DNA of 64,000 nt, from positions 62,001-126,000 of the forward strand of contig NZ_FQXR01000005.1 in NCBI RefSeq assembly GCF_900130025.1, in the 5' to 3' direction. Position numbers and translations under genes: made by a program. The stretch is from Sporanaerobacter acetigenes DSM 13106. GTDB lineage: Bacteria; Bacillota; Clostridia; Tissierellales; Sporanaerobacteraceae. Numbering within the stretch: position 1 is the stretch's first letter; the number at the start of each line of letters is the position of its first letter. Below the pieces are notes generated by a model, which was not told the DNA's origin, did no database searches, and saw nothing but the letters and a program-made list of their open reading frames with translations. This document shows positions 7,902 to 19,541 of this stretch, piece after piece.

Positions 7902-7930
7902 GGTGGCATAGGGACACTCTGATTGCCGCA
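7902..7930 (+). repeat. GGGGAC palindromic repeat, copy 4 (diverged)
   Basis: GGTGGCATAGGGAC then ACTCTGATTGCCGCA. It shares the AGGGACACT core with copy 7, so there are two subfamilies. It lies 40 bases before the disrupted DUF262 gene. Confidence 0.8.
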
Positions 7931-7969
7931 TATATGATACTTATTATTTTGAAAAAGAGGGCGATTAGG

Positions 7970-10018
7970 ATGCAAGCAGGTCCAATGAAATGATTAGCAT
8001 TACTAAAAGAAAATAAAAGTACATTTAACATTCCAGTATATCAAAGAAATTATGAATGGAGTAAGGAGCGGGTAGAACAATTTTTTAGAGATATTGAAGG
8101 GATAATAAGAGATGATTTTAATAATGGCCACTTTTTAGGAACTATTGTTTTTGTTTCTAATGAAAGACAAGGGTTAATGATGGAAAGGATAATTATTGAT
8201 GGACAGCAGAGGATTACCACCACTGTATTATTATTAAAAGCTATACATGATTCACTAGATGAAAATGACAATGAAGAAATGAGTCACAAAGAGGAAATTT
8301 ATGAGACATATATTATAAATAAATATGTAGATGAAAAATATAAATTAAAATTAAAACCAGTAGAGGAAGATATGAAAGCTTATACAGATTTAATTGAATC
8401 TACTCTTAGTAATGGGAACTCTAAGATATATACAAATTATCAGATATTGATGAATCTAATATCTAATTCAGATTATACAACGCGACAGATTTATGACGCA
8501 TTATCATTAGTACAAATAGTATATATATCATTAGACAAAAATTCTAGGTCGGAAAATCCACAGTTAATTTTTGAAAGCTTAAACTCTACTGGTCTATCAT
8601 TAACTGAAGCTGATCTTATAAGAAACTTTATACTTATGGGGTTAGAATATGAGGAACAAATAGAATTTTATAGAAAATATTGGCTTAATATAGAGAAACT
8701 TTTACCTAATGCAAGGATTTCTGAATTTGTACGAGACTTTTTAACAATGAAAACAGGCTATACTCCCAATAAAAATAAAGTGTATGCAACATTTAAAAAA
8801 TACTATATTAGAAATAACTATACTAGTGAAGAAATATTAAAGGACTTACTAAGATATTCCCAATATTATCATTGGTTTATTAATTCTGAATCTGGAACCA
8901 ATGACATAGATGAATGGCTATGGGAGCTAGAATATATGAAATCTACTGTAGTATATCCATACTTATTAGAATTATTTGATGATTATTTTGAGAAGAAAAT
9001 TATTTCTAAGGATGAACTACTAGGAACAATGAGCATTATAAATTCATATCTCTATAGGAGAACTATTTGTAATATTCCTACTAATGCATTAAATAAAGTT
9101 TTTGCTTCTATGGCTAAAAGTGTAGATGATTTAAGAAAACAGGGAAAATCTCATATTGAAGCTGTTACAGATTTTTTAATGAGCAAAGCTGGGAGTTCGA
9201 TTTTTCCAAGAGATGCTCAATTCAAAAAAAGTTTTGTTGAACTAGATATATATAACAGGGGAAATAAATTAGCGTTATTTACTTTATACAATATTGAAAA
9301 ACATCAGCATAAAGAAATTGTAGAATTTGATCAATTAACAGTAGAACATATTATGCCACAAACCTTAACCCCTAAATGGAACATTGATTTAGGAAAGGAT
9401 GGAGATGAGGTTCATAAATTATATAAGGATACTATTGGAAACTTAACAATTACAAAATATAATTCGGAAATATCAAACAAAAGCTTTGAGGACAAAAAAG
9501 ATATTTATTCGAATTCAAACATTAAATTGACAAGAGATATTACAAATTTTGAAAAATGGAATAAAAATAGCATTATAGGTAGAGCAAATAGTTTATTTGA
9601 AAGAGCAAATGAAATTTGGGAACTTCCAGTAGACGATTATATAAATGTAACACAGGAAAATTTAATTACAGGTGAAGAGTATTCAATAATGGATAATGTA
9701 GATGTTACAGGATATAAGCCTACGGCATTGATTATAGATAATGATAGAATTCCCATTTCATCATGGAAGGACATGTTAGTTGAAATGTGTGATTTTTTAT
9801 TAAATTTTGATAGAGAATTGTTTTATTCTTTATTAGATAATAAAAACTTTAGAAAATTAATTTCTAGGAATGCTGATGATATAAGGAAAGAAGAACAGTT
9901 GGCAGAAGGCTTATATCTAGAAACAAATTTAAATGCAAATGATATTTTAAATTATGTCAGACTGTTAACTACAGAATTTGATATGGAAGAATTCATTGAT
10001 TTTACTGTAAGATACTAA
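7970..10018 (+). pseudogene. DUF262-DUF1524 (GmrSD/BrxU-like) nuclease gene with nonsense codon 8
   Basis: The frame from ATG 7970 encodes MQAGPMK, then TGA at 7991-7993, then an uninterrupted ~674 residues to 10018. Downstream of the stop are IPVYQRNYEW and DGQQRITTT, the two DUF262 signature motifs, and EHIMPQ with NLTITKYN, the HNH-like DUF1524 nuclease motif. The C-terminal ~100 residues, with LETNLNAND, resemble an end domain I recall from other restriction proteins. Family members are type IV restriction enzymes that cut modified DNA, and BrxU in some BREX loci is one. A single T-to-G change from TTA (leucine) would create the TGA. The first ATG after the stop (8177) would lose the IPVYQR motif, so activity is doubtful. 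It has no other lesion, suggesting a recent loss. Confidence 0.85.
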
Positions 10019-10087
10019 TGTATTATATGATGATTTTTTAGTTACACGATTAGAATCATGAAAGGGCTGAATAAATTCAGAAAAATA

Positions 10088-10116
10088 AAGACAACAAAAA
10101 TTGTTAATGATATAAT
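10088..10116 (+). promoter_or_regulatory. Probable BREX operon promoter
   Basis: AAGACA (10088-10093), a 17-base spacer, and TATAAT (10111-10116) preceded by TG one base upstream (an extended -10). It is the only good promoter between the DUF262 gene and brxA. AACAA-AAA-TTGTT across the spacer is a small palindrome. No separate BREX regulator gene (BrxR type) is present. Confidence 0.55.
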
Positions 10117-10158
10117 AAAGGTTAAAGTGGACCATTTGAGAGGACGTGATGGTAATAT

Positions 10159-10755
10159 ATGCTAGAATATACTTCTGTATTGAAGTCTAGACCTTTTTTA
10201 TATCTTGAACTTAAAAAGGCAGCACAGCTGAAAATACAAGGACTAGACGAAAAAGAAATAAAATATAAAGCTATAGAAGAAAATATATTTGCTGTTAACA
10301 CAGAAACCAGAAAAAAAGAAATTGCTTCAACAGTTATCAATAGAATAGAAGAATTAGACATGTATATATTGGATAAAATTGTTAATGGAAGTTTACAAAC
10401 AAGTAAACAATTGGCTTTATATAGTATTTTAAAAACTGACAGATTGTTCTTTGAGTTTATGAAAGAAGTCTACAGAGAAAAAATACTACTAAAAGATTCT
10501 ATCATAACCGATAAAAATTTTAATATTTTTTTTAGGAGAAAGGCTGAACAGAGCGAACAAATAGCAAATTGGAAAGATTATACACTTTACAAATTAAAAC
10601 AAGTTTATAAGAGAGTTTTATCTGAAGCAGGATTTATCAAAAATTCAAAGAAAGAAATTGAAATTATACCTCAAATAATGGAGGCTGAAGTGATTGAATA
10701 TTTAAAAGATAAAGGAGATATATTGTATCTAGAAGTGATGTTAGGAGAGATATAG
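10159..10755 (+). CDS. brxA: BREX protein BrxA (DUF1819)
   Basis: A 198-residue protein of the BrxA/DUF1819 family, the usual first gene of a type I BREX phage-defence operon. The family is small, helical and DNA-binding (NusB-like fold). Typical here are the opening LKSRPFLYLELKKAA, the middle EIASTVINRIEELD and FFEFMKEVY, and the end YKRVLSEAGFI. It is the first of eight genes that follow each other with gaps of 22 bases or less. The ATG at 10159 is the first usable start, with GAGAGGACG about 15 bases upstream, a rather long spacing that may make it weakly translated. Confidence 0.92.
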   Translation: MLEYTSVLKSRPFLYLELKKAAQLKIQGLDEKEIKYKAIEENIFAVNTETRKKEIASTVINRIEELDMYILDKIVNGSLQTSKQLALYSILKTDRLFFEFMKEVYREKILLKDSIITDKNFNIFFRRKAEQSEQIANWKDYTLYKLKQVYKRVLSEAGFIKNSKKEIEIIPQIMEAEVIEYLKDKGDILYLEVMLGEI

Positions 10756-11334
10756 ATGGAAATTTATGAAAGACTGGACAAAATCCTTCCAAGGGTGCAG
10801 GAGAAACGATTTAGAGAAAATAAAGGTTTGGGAAATGAAATAGGTTTTTACATATTTGATTATGATCCATCAGACGAATTAATTGTTAGGGATCATATCA
10901 AATTTTTAAAGCAAAAAATAAACAATGAAGATTTAGAGATTAAAATCAAGGAATTTGATTTATATGAGATTATTTTAGAAATATTAGAGGACAAGGGTTA
11001 TCTTAACAAGGTTTTTGAAATGGAAAAACAAAGGGGAACAGAATATGTTATAAATGCCATAAAAAAGACTTTAAGACTTACTCAAAAGAATGATTTAGTT
11101 GTTGAATATATAAGAAACCGAGTTAACGATAATGATATAGTTTTTTTAACAGGAGTAGGTAAAGCATGGCCTATTATTAGATCTCACACTGTTTTAAATA
11201 CTTTACATGCTCCAATAGATGATGTTCCTCTAGTTATGTTTTTTCCAGGAATATATGACGGATTGGAACTCAAATTGTTTGGAGAAATAAAAGATGACAA
11301 CTATTATAGGGCTTTTAAATTAATTGATAGATAA
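10756..11334 (+). CDS. brxB: BREX protein BrxB (DUF1788)
   Basis: A 192-residue BrxB/DUF1788 protein, of normal family length. Recognisable blocks are FDYDPSDELIVRDHI near residue 35, FLTGVGKAWPIIRSHTVLN near 133, and PLVMFFPGIYDG near 158. BrxB is needed for defence and is thought to work with BrxC and PglX; its biochemical role is not settled. The ATG directly abuts the brxA stop codon behind GGAGAG, so the two are translationally coupled. Confidence 0.93.
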   Translation: MEIYERLDKILPRVQEKRFRENKGLGNEIGFYIFDYDPSDELIVRDHIKFLKQKINNEDLEIKIKEFDLYEIILEILEDKGYLNKVFEMEKQRGTEYVINAIKKTLRLTQKNDLVVEYIRNRVNDNDIVFLTGVGKAWPIIRSHTVLNTLHAPIDDVPLVMFFPGIYDGLELKLFGEIKDDNYYRAFKLIDR

Positions 11335-11350
11335 AGGGGGGAATGGCGCT

Positions 11351-14300
11351 ATGGAACTTAGAAAATTGTTCTATAAAGAAATTGATAGGGAAATCAAAGG
11401 TGTTATTAAAATTGGACAAGAAGATGACAAAAATGTTTATCAAGAACTGGAAGAATACATAGTTACTAGGGAATTATCTAAGCATTTTAGTGAATTTTTC
11501 GAGGCTTATGAAAAAGGGCTCAACAATTATACGGATAAAATGGGAGTTTGGATTTCAGGCTTCTTCGGAAGTGGTAAGTCTCACTTCTTGAAGATACTTT
11601 CATATCTGTTGGAAAACAAAGAGGTCAGGGGAAAAAAAGCGATTTCATATTTTGATGACAAGTTAGAAGACCCTATGGTGCTGGCAGACATGAAGATAGC
11701 AGGGGATACAAGTGCTGATGTAATTTTATTTAATATAGATTCAAAATCAGATTCGAATTCTAAAACAAATAAAGATGCTATAGTCAAAGTTTTCATGAAA
11801 GTATTCAATGAAATGCAAGGTTTATGTGCTGCATTGCCTTGGGTTGCAGAATTAGAGAGACAGCTACTAAAAGATGGTACATATGAAGCCTTTAAATCTA
11901 AATTTGAAGAATTGTCAGGTAATAAATGGACTGATGCGAGAGAAGATTTCTATTTTGAAGAAGACAACATTGTAAAAGCCTTAGCAGAAACAACCAAAAT
12001 GAGTAGGGATGCTGCAAGAAGTTGGTACAACAAGGCAGAAGAAAACTATTCTTTAAGTATAGAAAAATTTGCAATGATGGTTCAAGAATACATAGAATCC
12101 AAGGGTAATAATCACCATGTGGTTTTTTTGGTAGATGAAATTGGACAATATATTGGCGATGATGTAGGTCTTATGTTGAATCTTCAAACATTGGTAGAAG
12201 ATTTAGGGACTTATTGTGGAGGAAGAGCATGGGTCATAGTTACATCCCAACAAGATATTGACTCTATTACAAAGGTGAAAGGAAATGATTTCTCCAAAAT
12301 ACAAGGTAGATTCAACACTAGACTTAATTTATCTTCTGCGAACGTAGACGAAGTAATTAAGGGAAGGATACTTCGCAAAAATGATGTTGCTATAGATACA
12401 TTAAAACTCCTATATCAAGATAAAGAAGCTATACTAAAAAACCTAATTACTTTTTCTTCAGATACAGCTGAAATGAAAACATACAGAACTGAAGAAGATT
12501 TCATAGATGTATATCCTTTCATACCATATCAATTTAATCTATTGCAATCTGTGTTTACAGGGGTAAGACTCCATGGGGCTAGTGGCAAACACTTATCTGA
12601 AGGAGAAAGATCCTTACTTAGTGCTTTCCAGGAGTCGGCAGTTATGTATGCAGATGAAAAAATAGGTACACTTATACCATTTTCAGCTTTTTATGACACA
12701 ATAGAGGCATTTTTGGATTCAAATATTAGAACGGTAATCATCCACGCAGAGGATAATGCCAATTTAAATAAAGAAGATATAGAAGTGCTAAAAGTATTAT
12801 TCATGATTAAATATGTGAAAGAAATGCCTTCAAATATCGAAAATATAGCTACTTTAATGGTAAGTCATATTGATGATGATAAAATAGAACTTAAAAAGAA
12901 AATAGAGGAATCTTTAAAAAGACTGATAAAAGAAACATTGATTCAGAAAAATGGAGATGAATATATATTTCTTACCCATGAAGAACAGGATGTAAATAAA
13001 GAAATACACAATATTCCTATTGATATGAGCGAAACCATATTAAAAATTGGAGAGGAAATATTTGAGGGAATTTATAATGAAAAGAAATATAGATACAATT
13101 TTAGATATCATTTCGAATTTAATAAAATAATAGACGATAGGTTTTTGTCACCCCAAAAGAGTGAAATGGGGCTAAAAGTTATTACCCCTTATTATGATAC
13201 AGGTATAGAATTAACAGATCAAGAGTTGAAGATGATGTCTACTAGGGAAAACAATTTAATTATGAAACTTCCTATGGATACTACGTTTTTGGAAGAAATG
13301 GAAGAAGTATTAAAGATTCAGACTTACTTGTTAAGAAAAGGTGGGGTATCATCTACCTCTGAAATAGAGGAAATAAAGATTAGAAAATCCAGAGAAGTTG
13401 CAGAAAGAAAAGAAAGAATAAGGACTCTGTTAATTGAAGCATTAAAGTCAGCAGATTTATATGCCAATGCACAAAAATTAGATATAAAGGCTAAAAATCC
13501 TGTGGAAAGAATCAATGAAGGGTTCAAATACCTTATAGAGAGTATGTACAACAAGTTAAACTATATAACGACTTTTGTAGAAAATCATAAAGATTTAAAT
13601 GATATTTTATTAGAAGATAATATACAATTAAAACTTACAGATGATGTGCCCAATAAATTGGCAATGGATGAGATTGACGGATATATCGAGAGGAATACGG
13701 ATAGAAATGTCCCTATGACTATTAAATCTATTATAAGCTTATATTCAAAACAACCCTATGGATGGAAGGATTTAGATATTGTAGGAATTGTTTTAAGATT
13801 GTTTAAGGGTCAAGAGATTAAATTGCAAATGGGAAATGAGTATTTAAACACATCAGATAAGGATCTCATTAACTATTTGACTAAGAGAGACTACCAAGAG
13901 AGATTGATGGTGAAAAAGAGAACTAGAACTCCTGCAAAGTATATAAACAATGCTAGAAATCTAGCTAAAGAAGTATTTAATTTCTCTGCAATGCCTAGTG
14001 ATGAAGATGGATTAATGGAAAGATTTAAGAAGTTGTGTGATGATGAATTGAAAACGAGAAATACAGATACCAATGATTATGGAATCTATTTTTTACTAGA
14101 AGAATATAAAAACAATAACTTCTACCCTGGGAAAGAAGTGCTGGAAAGAGGACAAAAATTATTTGAAGAAATTTCAAATATAAAAGATGCCAAGGAATTC
14201 TATGAAAGATTATATGAATTGCAGGATGATTTGTTAGAATATGAGGAAGCTGTTTTTGATGTGAAGAAATTTTTCAAGAATCAAAAAGAGCAGTTTGATA

Positions 14301-14929
14301 AAGCTGTTCACAAGTTAGAGATTTATGAGAATAATAAAACCTATATAGTAGATAAGGATACTATCAAAATTGTAGATGAAATTCAGAGCATAGTAAAATT
14401 AAAAGAACCCTATTCTCAAATTCATAGATTGCCAAATTTAATTGATGAATTTGTAAGTAAGTTTACCGAGTTACTAGAGGAAGAATGTAAGCCTGTAAGA
14501 ACTGTTATTGAAAGTGATTTAAAAATAGTATTAAAAGAATTGGAACTATACGATTTTGACGAAGAATTAAGAAATAATTTTGAAGCAAGATTTAACAATC
14601 TACTAAACCGCTTGGATAGTGCCAACAACTTTTATGAAGCTATTGCTATGAAAGAAGAATCAGATAGATTAAAGATTCGTTCATTTGATGAAATTGAAAA
14701 AGAAAAGGCGAAGAGAAAATCTAAGGCTGAACCAACAGCACCAGAAGTATTTCACGATGATCCTGAACAGGGATATAGTCCAAAAGTAGTCAAAAATGTC
14801 AGTATAGCAAATATACTTCATGGTGCGAAAGTCATTGAGACAGAAGAAGATATAGAAGAAGTAGTTGATCAAATACGAAGTAAATTAAAAGAGCAACTTA
14901 GCGAAGATACGAAATTGAAATTAATCTGA
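11351..14929 (+). CDS. brxC: BREX ATPase BrxC
   Basis: A 1192-residue P-loop ATPase, of typical BrxC size. Walker A is [10 protein letters not shown] near residue 70, and Walker B is [13 protein letters not shown] near residue 257. The middle includes [16 protein letters not shown], and the C-terminal third is rich in charged helices. BrxC is the large AAA-type core of BREX, required both for host-site methylation and for phage exclusion. ATG 11351 behind GGGGGG (11335-11340) is preferred over TTG 11324, which would overlap brxB. It follows brxB by 16 bases and precedes pglX by 16 bases. Confidence 0.95.
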   Translation: MELRKLFYKEIDREIKGVIKIGQEDDKNVYQELEEYIVTRELSKHFSEFFEAYEKGLNNYTDKMGVWISGFFGSGKSHFLKILSYLLENKEVRGKKAISYFDDKLEDPMVLADMKIAGDTSADVILFNIDSKSDSNSKTNKDAIVKVFMKVFNEMQGLCAALPWVAELERQLLKDGTYEAFKSKFEELSGNKWTDAREDFYFEEDNIVKALAETTKMSRDAARSWYNKAEENYSLSIEKFAMMVQEYIESKGNNHHVVFLVDEIGQYIGDDVGLMLNLQTLVEDLGTYCGGRAWVIVTSQQDIDSITKVKGNDFSKIQGRFNTRLNLSSANVDEVIKGRILRKNDVAIDTLKLLYQDKEAILKNLITFSSDTAEMKTYRTEEDFIDVYPFIPYQFNLLQSVFTGVRLHGASGKHLSEGERSLLSAFQESAVMYADEKIGTLIPFSAFYDTIEAFLDSNIRTVIIHAEDNANLNKEDIEVLKVLFMIKYVKEMPSNIENIATLMVSHIDDDKIELKKKIEESLKRLIKETLIQKNGDEYIFLTHEEQDVNKEIHNIPIDMSETILKIGEEIFEGIYNEKKYRYNFRYHFEFNKIIDDRFLSPQKSEMGLKVITPYYDTGIELTDQELKMMSTRENNLIMKLPMDTTFLEEMEEVLKIQTYLLRKGGVSSTSEIEEIKIRKSREVAERKERIRTLLIEALKSADLYANAQKLDIKAKNPVERINEGFKYLIESMYNKLNYITTFVENHKDLNDILLEDNIQLKLTDDVPNKLAMDEIDGYIERNTDRNVPMTIKSIISLYSKQPYGWKDLDIVGIVLRLFKGQEIKLQMGNEYLNTSDKDLINYLTKRDYQERLMVKKRTRTPAKYINNARNLAKEVFNFSAMPSDEDGLMERFKKLCDDELKTRNTDTNDYGIYFLLEEYKNNNFYPGKEVLERGQKLFEEISNIKDAKEFYERLYELQDDLLEYEEAVFDVKKFFKNQKEQFDKAVHKLEIYENNKTYIVDKDTIKIVDEIQSIVKLKEPYSQIHRLPNLIDEFVSKFTELLEEECKPVRTVIESDLKIVLKELELYDFDEELRNNFEARFNNLLNRLDSANNFYEAIAMKEESDRLKIRSFDEIEKEKAKRKSKAEPTAPEVFHDDPEQGYSPKVVKNVSIANILHGAKVIETEEDIEEVVDQIRSKLKEQLSEDTKLKLI

Positions 14930-14945
14930 TTTGGGGGAAATGAAT

Positions 14946-17900
14946 ATGAATAAATCTGCTATAAAGAATTTTGCTGTAAGAGCAAGAAATAATTTAATAG
15001 AAGATATAACCCAAAAAGCTTATGAATTAGGGATTACAAAGGATGAAATAAAAGATACAGAGACTTTTGAAGGTGGATTTAAAATCAAAGGGATAGAAAA
15101 TGGCAAAATCTATAAAAAATATGAAATAAAACAGAGAGAAAAGCTAGTTTCCAATATAAAGGCAAAGGGATTTGAGCAAGTCATAGAAGAAGTAGCTTAT
15201 ACATGGTTCAATAGATTTATTGCCCTACGTTTTATGGAAGTCAATGATTACCTTCCAACGGGGGTTAGGGTATTATCTTCTATAGAAGAAGGGAAAACAG
15301 AACCAGACATCATAAAAGAAGCCTTAAATATTGATTTGGATATAAATCGTGAAATTGTTTATAGGCTTATAGATGAAAATGATACAGAGGATTTATATAA
15401 ATATGTCTTGATTAAACAATGTAATCAACTAGGGCAAATCATGCCTATGGTTTTTGAAGAAATATCTGATTATACAGAGCTGTTATTGCCAGACAATTTA
15501 TTGGCAGAAGGTTCTGTAATCAGGGATTTAGTAGAATCTATAGATGAAGAAGACTATAAGGACCAAGTTGAAATAATTGGTTGGCTATATCAATACTATA
15601 TTTCTGAAAAGAAAGATGAAGTGTTTGCTGACTTAAAGAAAAATAAAAAGATTACAAAAGCAAATATACCTGCTGCAACACAATTATTTACTCCTAAATG
15701 GATTGTTAAATACATGGTAGAAAATTCTTTAGGGAGATTGTGGCTTGAGTCTCATCCAGATGAAGAATTACAGGCAAAGTGGAAGTATTATTTAGAAGAA
15801 GCAGAACAAGACCCAGAAGTACAAAAAAAACTTGATGAACTGAAAGACCCAAATTTAAATCCTGAAGATATAAAGGTGCTAGATCCAGCTATGGGAAGTG
15901 GGCATATACTTGTCTATGCCTTTGACGTTCTTTATGATATATATTTAAAAGCTAATTATTCTGAAAGGGATATACCAAAGCTAATATTGGAGAAAAATTT
16001 ATATGGACTTGATATAGATGATAGAGCAGGACAACTAGCATCATTTGCCCTCATGATGAAAGCAAGGAGCAAGAATAGAAGAATTTTTAGAAGAAAGATA
16101 GAGCTAAATCTTTGTTCAATACAAGAAAGCAATGGTATTCCAAAGGAAGCCATAGAGTATTTCTGTAGGGGAGACCTTTGGTCTCCAGAAACAACAAAAG
16201 ATGTTAAGTGTTTAATTGAAGTTTTTCATGATGCCAAAGAATATGGTTCTATATTGGATGTAAAGAATATTGACTTTGATACCATTGAAAGAAGGTTAGA
16301 GGAGATAAGGAATGGAGATACAATTGATTTATTTCAATTGCAGTATAGAGAAGTAATATTGGAAAACCTACCTCCACTTGTGAAACAGGGGAGGATAATG
16401 AGTGAGAAGTATGATGTAGTATGTACCAATCCACCTTATATGGGAAGCGGGGGAATGAATAAAAGATTAAAGAAATATATAAATAAAAATTATAAAGATG
16501 CGTGTAAAGACTTGAGTACCGTGTTTATGGAATGTTCAATTGCATTTTTAAAAAGTGATGGATTATTATCTATGATAAATATTCCGACATGGATGTTTTT
16601 ATTTTCTTATAGAAACATCAGAAAAAAAATCATAAATAAAAATACAATTATTAATCTATTACATTTGGGAAGAGGTGTATTCGGTTCTGATTTTGGAACA
16701 GTTGCATTCATTATAAATAAGAGACAAATTACACAGTACAAAGGGTATTATAAGAGATTTTTTATAGAGCATGTTAAAGTAGATAGTTTAGAAGAAAAAA
16801 GAAATAAGTTTTTCACTGATAGTGGAATCTATTTTACAAAACAAGAAAAATTTGGAAAAATAATAGGAGTACCAATAGCTTACTGGATAAATGAGTCATA
16901 TATAAATGTTTTTGAAACAAATAAAAAATTAAAGGATTATGCAATTTTATTTGAAGGGCTTAAGACGAGAGATAATGGTCGTTTTTTGAGACTATGGCAT
17001 GAGGTTGAATATGATAAGTTTTGTAATTGGAAACCATATAATAAAGGCGGAGAATTTAGACGATGGTATGGCAATAATAACTATATAATTAAGTGGCATG
17101 ATGATGGCAAGGATATAAAAGCATTCAAAAAATCTAGTGGGGCTAACTTTATGAATTATTTTGAGGATACAGTTACATGGTCATCAGTTACTAGTTATAA
17201 ATTTTCTACTAGATATATAGAAAGTTCTATATTTGGTGGAGGAGGTTCTGGAATAGTTGGTTTTCAGAATGTTGATTTCAAATATATTCTTGGACTATTA
17301 AATACAAATGTTGTAAATGAAATATTAAATATATTTGGAACTGCTCTTAATTATGAAGTAGGTATTGTTGGAGAAATTCCAATAGTTATAAATCAAGAAT
17401 GTGAAAAAAGAGTCAAAAGCATTGTAGAAAAAAATATAGAAATATCTCGACAAGACTGGGATTCATTTGAAACTTCATGGGATTTTAAGATTCACCCATT
17501 ATTGAATAAAGAATTTAACTTTATGTATCTTGACTTGACAACTGGGTTACCAAATAAAACCATAAAAAGTGCATATGAAATATGGGAATACTTTTCTGAA
17601 TCACAATTTGCCAAACTCAAAGCAAACGAAGAGGAACTAAATCGTATTTTCATTGATATCTATGGACTTCAAGATGAACTTACCCCAGAAGTTGAAGACA
17701 AAGATATAACCATCAGTAAAGCAGATAGGGAAAGAGATATTAAATCCTTCATTTCTTACGCAGTAGGCTGTATGTTTGGGCGATATTCTTTAGATGAAGA
17801 AGGTTTAATATATGCTGGAGGAGAATTTGATATAAATAAATACAAAACGTTTATCCCTACTAAAGATAATGTCCTCGTTATAGCAGATGATGATTATTTT

Positions 17901-18488
17901 GAAGATGATATTGTCAATAGATTTGTAGAATTTGTCAAGGTAACCTTTGGTGAAGAAACATTGGAAGAAAATCTTGATTACATTTCTGAAACATTAGGAA
18001 ATAAAGCAAATGAAACTTCAAGACAGACTATTAGGAGATATTTCTTGAAGGATTTCTACAATGACCATGTCAAGACTTATAAGAAACGACCTATTTATTG
18101 GCTGTTTGATAGCGGAAAGCAAAATGGATTTAAGGCTCTTATTTATATGCATCGTTATGATGTATCAACTGTGGCAAGAGTTCGAACGGATTATCTTCAT
18201 AAATTGCAAAAGAAATATGAAGCAGAAGTAAAAAGATTGGATATCCTCATAAATTCAGATTTATCTGCAAGAGAAAAAGCTACTGCGAAGAAGAAAAAAG
18301 ATAGTGTAGGTAAACAAATACTAGAATGTATTGCTTATGATCAAGTGATAGCCCATGTGGCAAATCAGAAAATAGAAATTGATTTAGATGATGGCGTAGC
18401 AGTTAATTATGGGAAATTTCAAGGAGTTCAAATTCCTCAAGGAGAAGGGAAAAAGCCATTAAAAGCCGATTTATTGGCTAAAATATAA
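14946..18488 (+). CDS. pglX: BREX adenine-specific DNA methyltransferase PglX (BrxX)
   Basis: A 1180-residue type I BREX methyltransferase, which marks host DNA at an asymmetric adenine site and is also needed for defence. The SAM-binding motif is DPAMGSGH near residue 313 and the catalytic motif is [11 protein letters not shown] near 490, the NPPY of N6-adenine enzymes. The C-terminal ~600 residues hold target recognition and structural domains. It starts at ATG 14946 ([11 protein letters not shown], the usual family opening) behind GGGGGAA; upstream TTG 14931 and ATG 14940 are too close to that site. The region about 500-800 is likely the variable specificity part. The gene is full length, with no sign of the phase-variation tracts seen in some pglX genes. 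Confidence 0.95.
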   Translation: MNKSAIKNFAVRARNNLIEDITQKAYELGITKDEIKDTETFEGGFKIKGIENGKIYKKYEIKQREKLVSNIKAKGFEQVIEEVAYTWFNRFIALRFMEVNDYLPTGVRVLSSIEEGKTEPDIIKEALNIDLDINREIVYRLIDENDTEDLYKYVLIKQCNQLGQIMPMVFEEISDYTELLLPDNLLAEGSVIRDLVESIDEEDYKDQVEIIGWLYQYYISEKKDEVFADLKKNKKITKANIPAATQLFTPKWIVKYMVENSLGRLWLESHPDEELQAKWKYYLEEAEQDPEVQKKLDELKDPNLNPEDIKVLDPAMGSGHILVYAFDVLYDIYLKANYSERDIPKLILEKNLYGLDIDDRAGQLASFALMMKARSKNRRIFRRKIELNLCSIQESNGIPKEAIEYFCRGDLWSPETTKDVKCLIEVFHDAKEYGSILDVKNIDFDTIERRLEEIRNGDTIDLFQLQYREVILENLPPLVKQGRIMSEKYDVVCTNPPYMGSGGMNKRLKKYINKNYKDACKDLSTVFMECSIAFLKSDGLLSMINIPTWMFLFSYRNIRKKIINKNTIINLLHLGRGVFGSDFGTVAFIINKRQITQYKGYYKRFFIEHVKVDSLEEKRNKFFTDSGIYFTKQEKFGKIIGVPIAYWINESYINVFETNKKLKDYAILFEGLKTRDNGRFLRLWHEVEYDKFCNWKPYNKGGEFRRWYGNNNYIIKWHDDGKDIKAFKKSSGANFMNYFEDTVTWSSVTSYKFSTRYIESSIFGGGGSGIVGFQNVDFKYILGLLNTNVVNEILNIFGTALNYEVGIVGEIPIVINQECEKRVKSIVEKNIEISRQDWDSFETSWDFKIHPLLNKEFNFMYLDLTTGLPNKTIKSAYEIWEYFSESQFAKLKANEEELNRIFIDIYGLQDELTPEVEDKDITISKADRERDIKSFISYAVGCMFGRYSLDEEGLIYAGGEFDINKYKTFIPTKDNVLVIADDDYFEDDIVNRFVEFVKVTFGEETLEENLDYISETLGNKANETSRQTIRRYFLKDFYNDHVKTYKKRPIYWLFDSGKQNGFKALIYMHRYDVSTVARVRTDYLHKLQKKYEAEVKRLDILINSDLSAREKATAKKKKDSVGKQILECIAYDQVIAHVANQKIEIDLDDGVAVNYGKFQGVQIPQGEGKKPLKADLLAKI

Positions 18489-18503
18489 ATTGGAGGTGAT
18501 ATT

Positions 18504-19541
18504 GTGAGGTATATAGAAGATTTATATATAAAAAGGTTTAGAGGGATTAAAGATTTGGAATTATCTGACCTGGGGGAAGTAAACATTTTGCTTGGGAAGA
18601 ATAATTCTGGGAAAACATCTGTATTAGAAGCTATAGAGATTATTGAAAACCCATTGGACGAAGGCAGTATTATTCGTGTCGGGAAAAAAAGAGAATTATT
18701 CAACAATCAAAGCTCATCTTATAATATTTTTAGAAATATGTTAAACAAGCACTCCAATAGTATTGAAATTAATGGGACTATAAAAGAAAAACAATTTGAA
18801 ATGAGTATTAAAGGCAAAGAAATTTCTGTAATCAGCGAAGCTTCATATTCTCCTATTGTTAAAGGCTTTGAAGGAAAAGCAAAAGTTAATTTTGGACAAA
18901 TACATTACGAAGAAGATTTTAAGATTTTACAAACTGATAAAAGCTTTGTCGTAGATGACAAGTTGAATTTATTACCTATAGTCCATATTGCGCCAATTGA
19001 TCACTTGCTAGAGAATAGTTCAAATGAAGTTATAAAAAAGGGGAAAAAGAAAGAGTTAATACAATTGCTAAGTATATTTGATAAAGACATAATTGGATTA
19101 GAAATGGTTGAGGAAAATAATAAAACTGTACCATATATAGAACATAAAAAATTAGGGTTGATGCCACTATCTACTTATGGAGATGGTTTAAAAAGGGTAC
19201 TTTTATTGGGTTCATCCATTATTAAAGCTGAAAAAGGGGTTTTGTTAATAGATGAAGTAGAAACTGCTATTCATATAGATGCTTTTGTGGATGTGTTTAA
19301 ATGGTTTATAAAAGCTTGCGAAAAATATAATGTTCAAGTATTTATGACTACCCATAGCATAGAAGTTATTGATTCTATATTGGAAATCCAAGATACTGAG
19401 GAAAATGTAGATTTTTTCAGAGAGTCTTTAAGAGTGATTACGATTAAAAATAGCATTGATGAAAATAAAACTGTAGTAAGAAATTTAGATGGATTTAAAG
19501 CTCATGAAGCACGAGAAGACTTCGGATTGGAGTTGAGATAA
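18504..19541 (+). CDS. OLD/AriA-like AAA ATPase nested in the BREX operon
   Basis: A 345-residue ABC/SMC-type ATPase of the AAA_21/AAA_15 (OLD-like) group. It opens with IKRFRGIKDLELSDLGEVNILL, then Walker A GKNNSGKTS (31-39), a signature-like STYGDGLKR near 221, Walker B GVLLIDEVE near 245, and the switch histidine in TTHSIEVID near 280. Such ATPases act with TOPRIM nucleases in OLD and PARIS defence systems, and the next gene is exactly such a partner. It starts at GTG 18504 behind GGAGGTGAT. It lies between pglX and pglZ with 15-base gaps, so it is co-transcribed with BREX. It is shorter than typical AriA proteins, so I call it AriA-like only. Confidence 0.87.
   Translation: MRYIEDLYIKRFRGIKDLELSDLGEVNILLGKNNSGKTSVLEAIEIIENPLDEGSIIRVGKKRELFNNQSSSYNIFRNMLNKHSNSIEINGTIKEKQFEMSIKGKEISVISEASYSPIVKGFEGKAKVNFGQIHYEEDFKILQTDKSFVVDDKLNLLPIVHIAPIDHLLENSSNEVIKKGKKKELIQLLSIFDKDIIGLEMVEENNKTVPYIEHKKLGLMPLSTYGDGLKRVLLLGSSIIKAEKGVLLIDEVETAIHIDAFVDVFKWFIKACEKYNVQVFMTTHSIEVIDSILEIQDTEENVDFFRESLRVITIKNSIDENKTVVRNLDGFKAHEAREDFGLELR

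Noticed and set aside
7991-7993. TGA in the DUF262 gene as a selenocysteine codon
   Set aside because: No selenocysteine insertion hairpin is apparent just after it, the family has no cysteine at this place, and a leucine-to-stop change by one base explains it.
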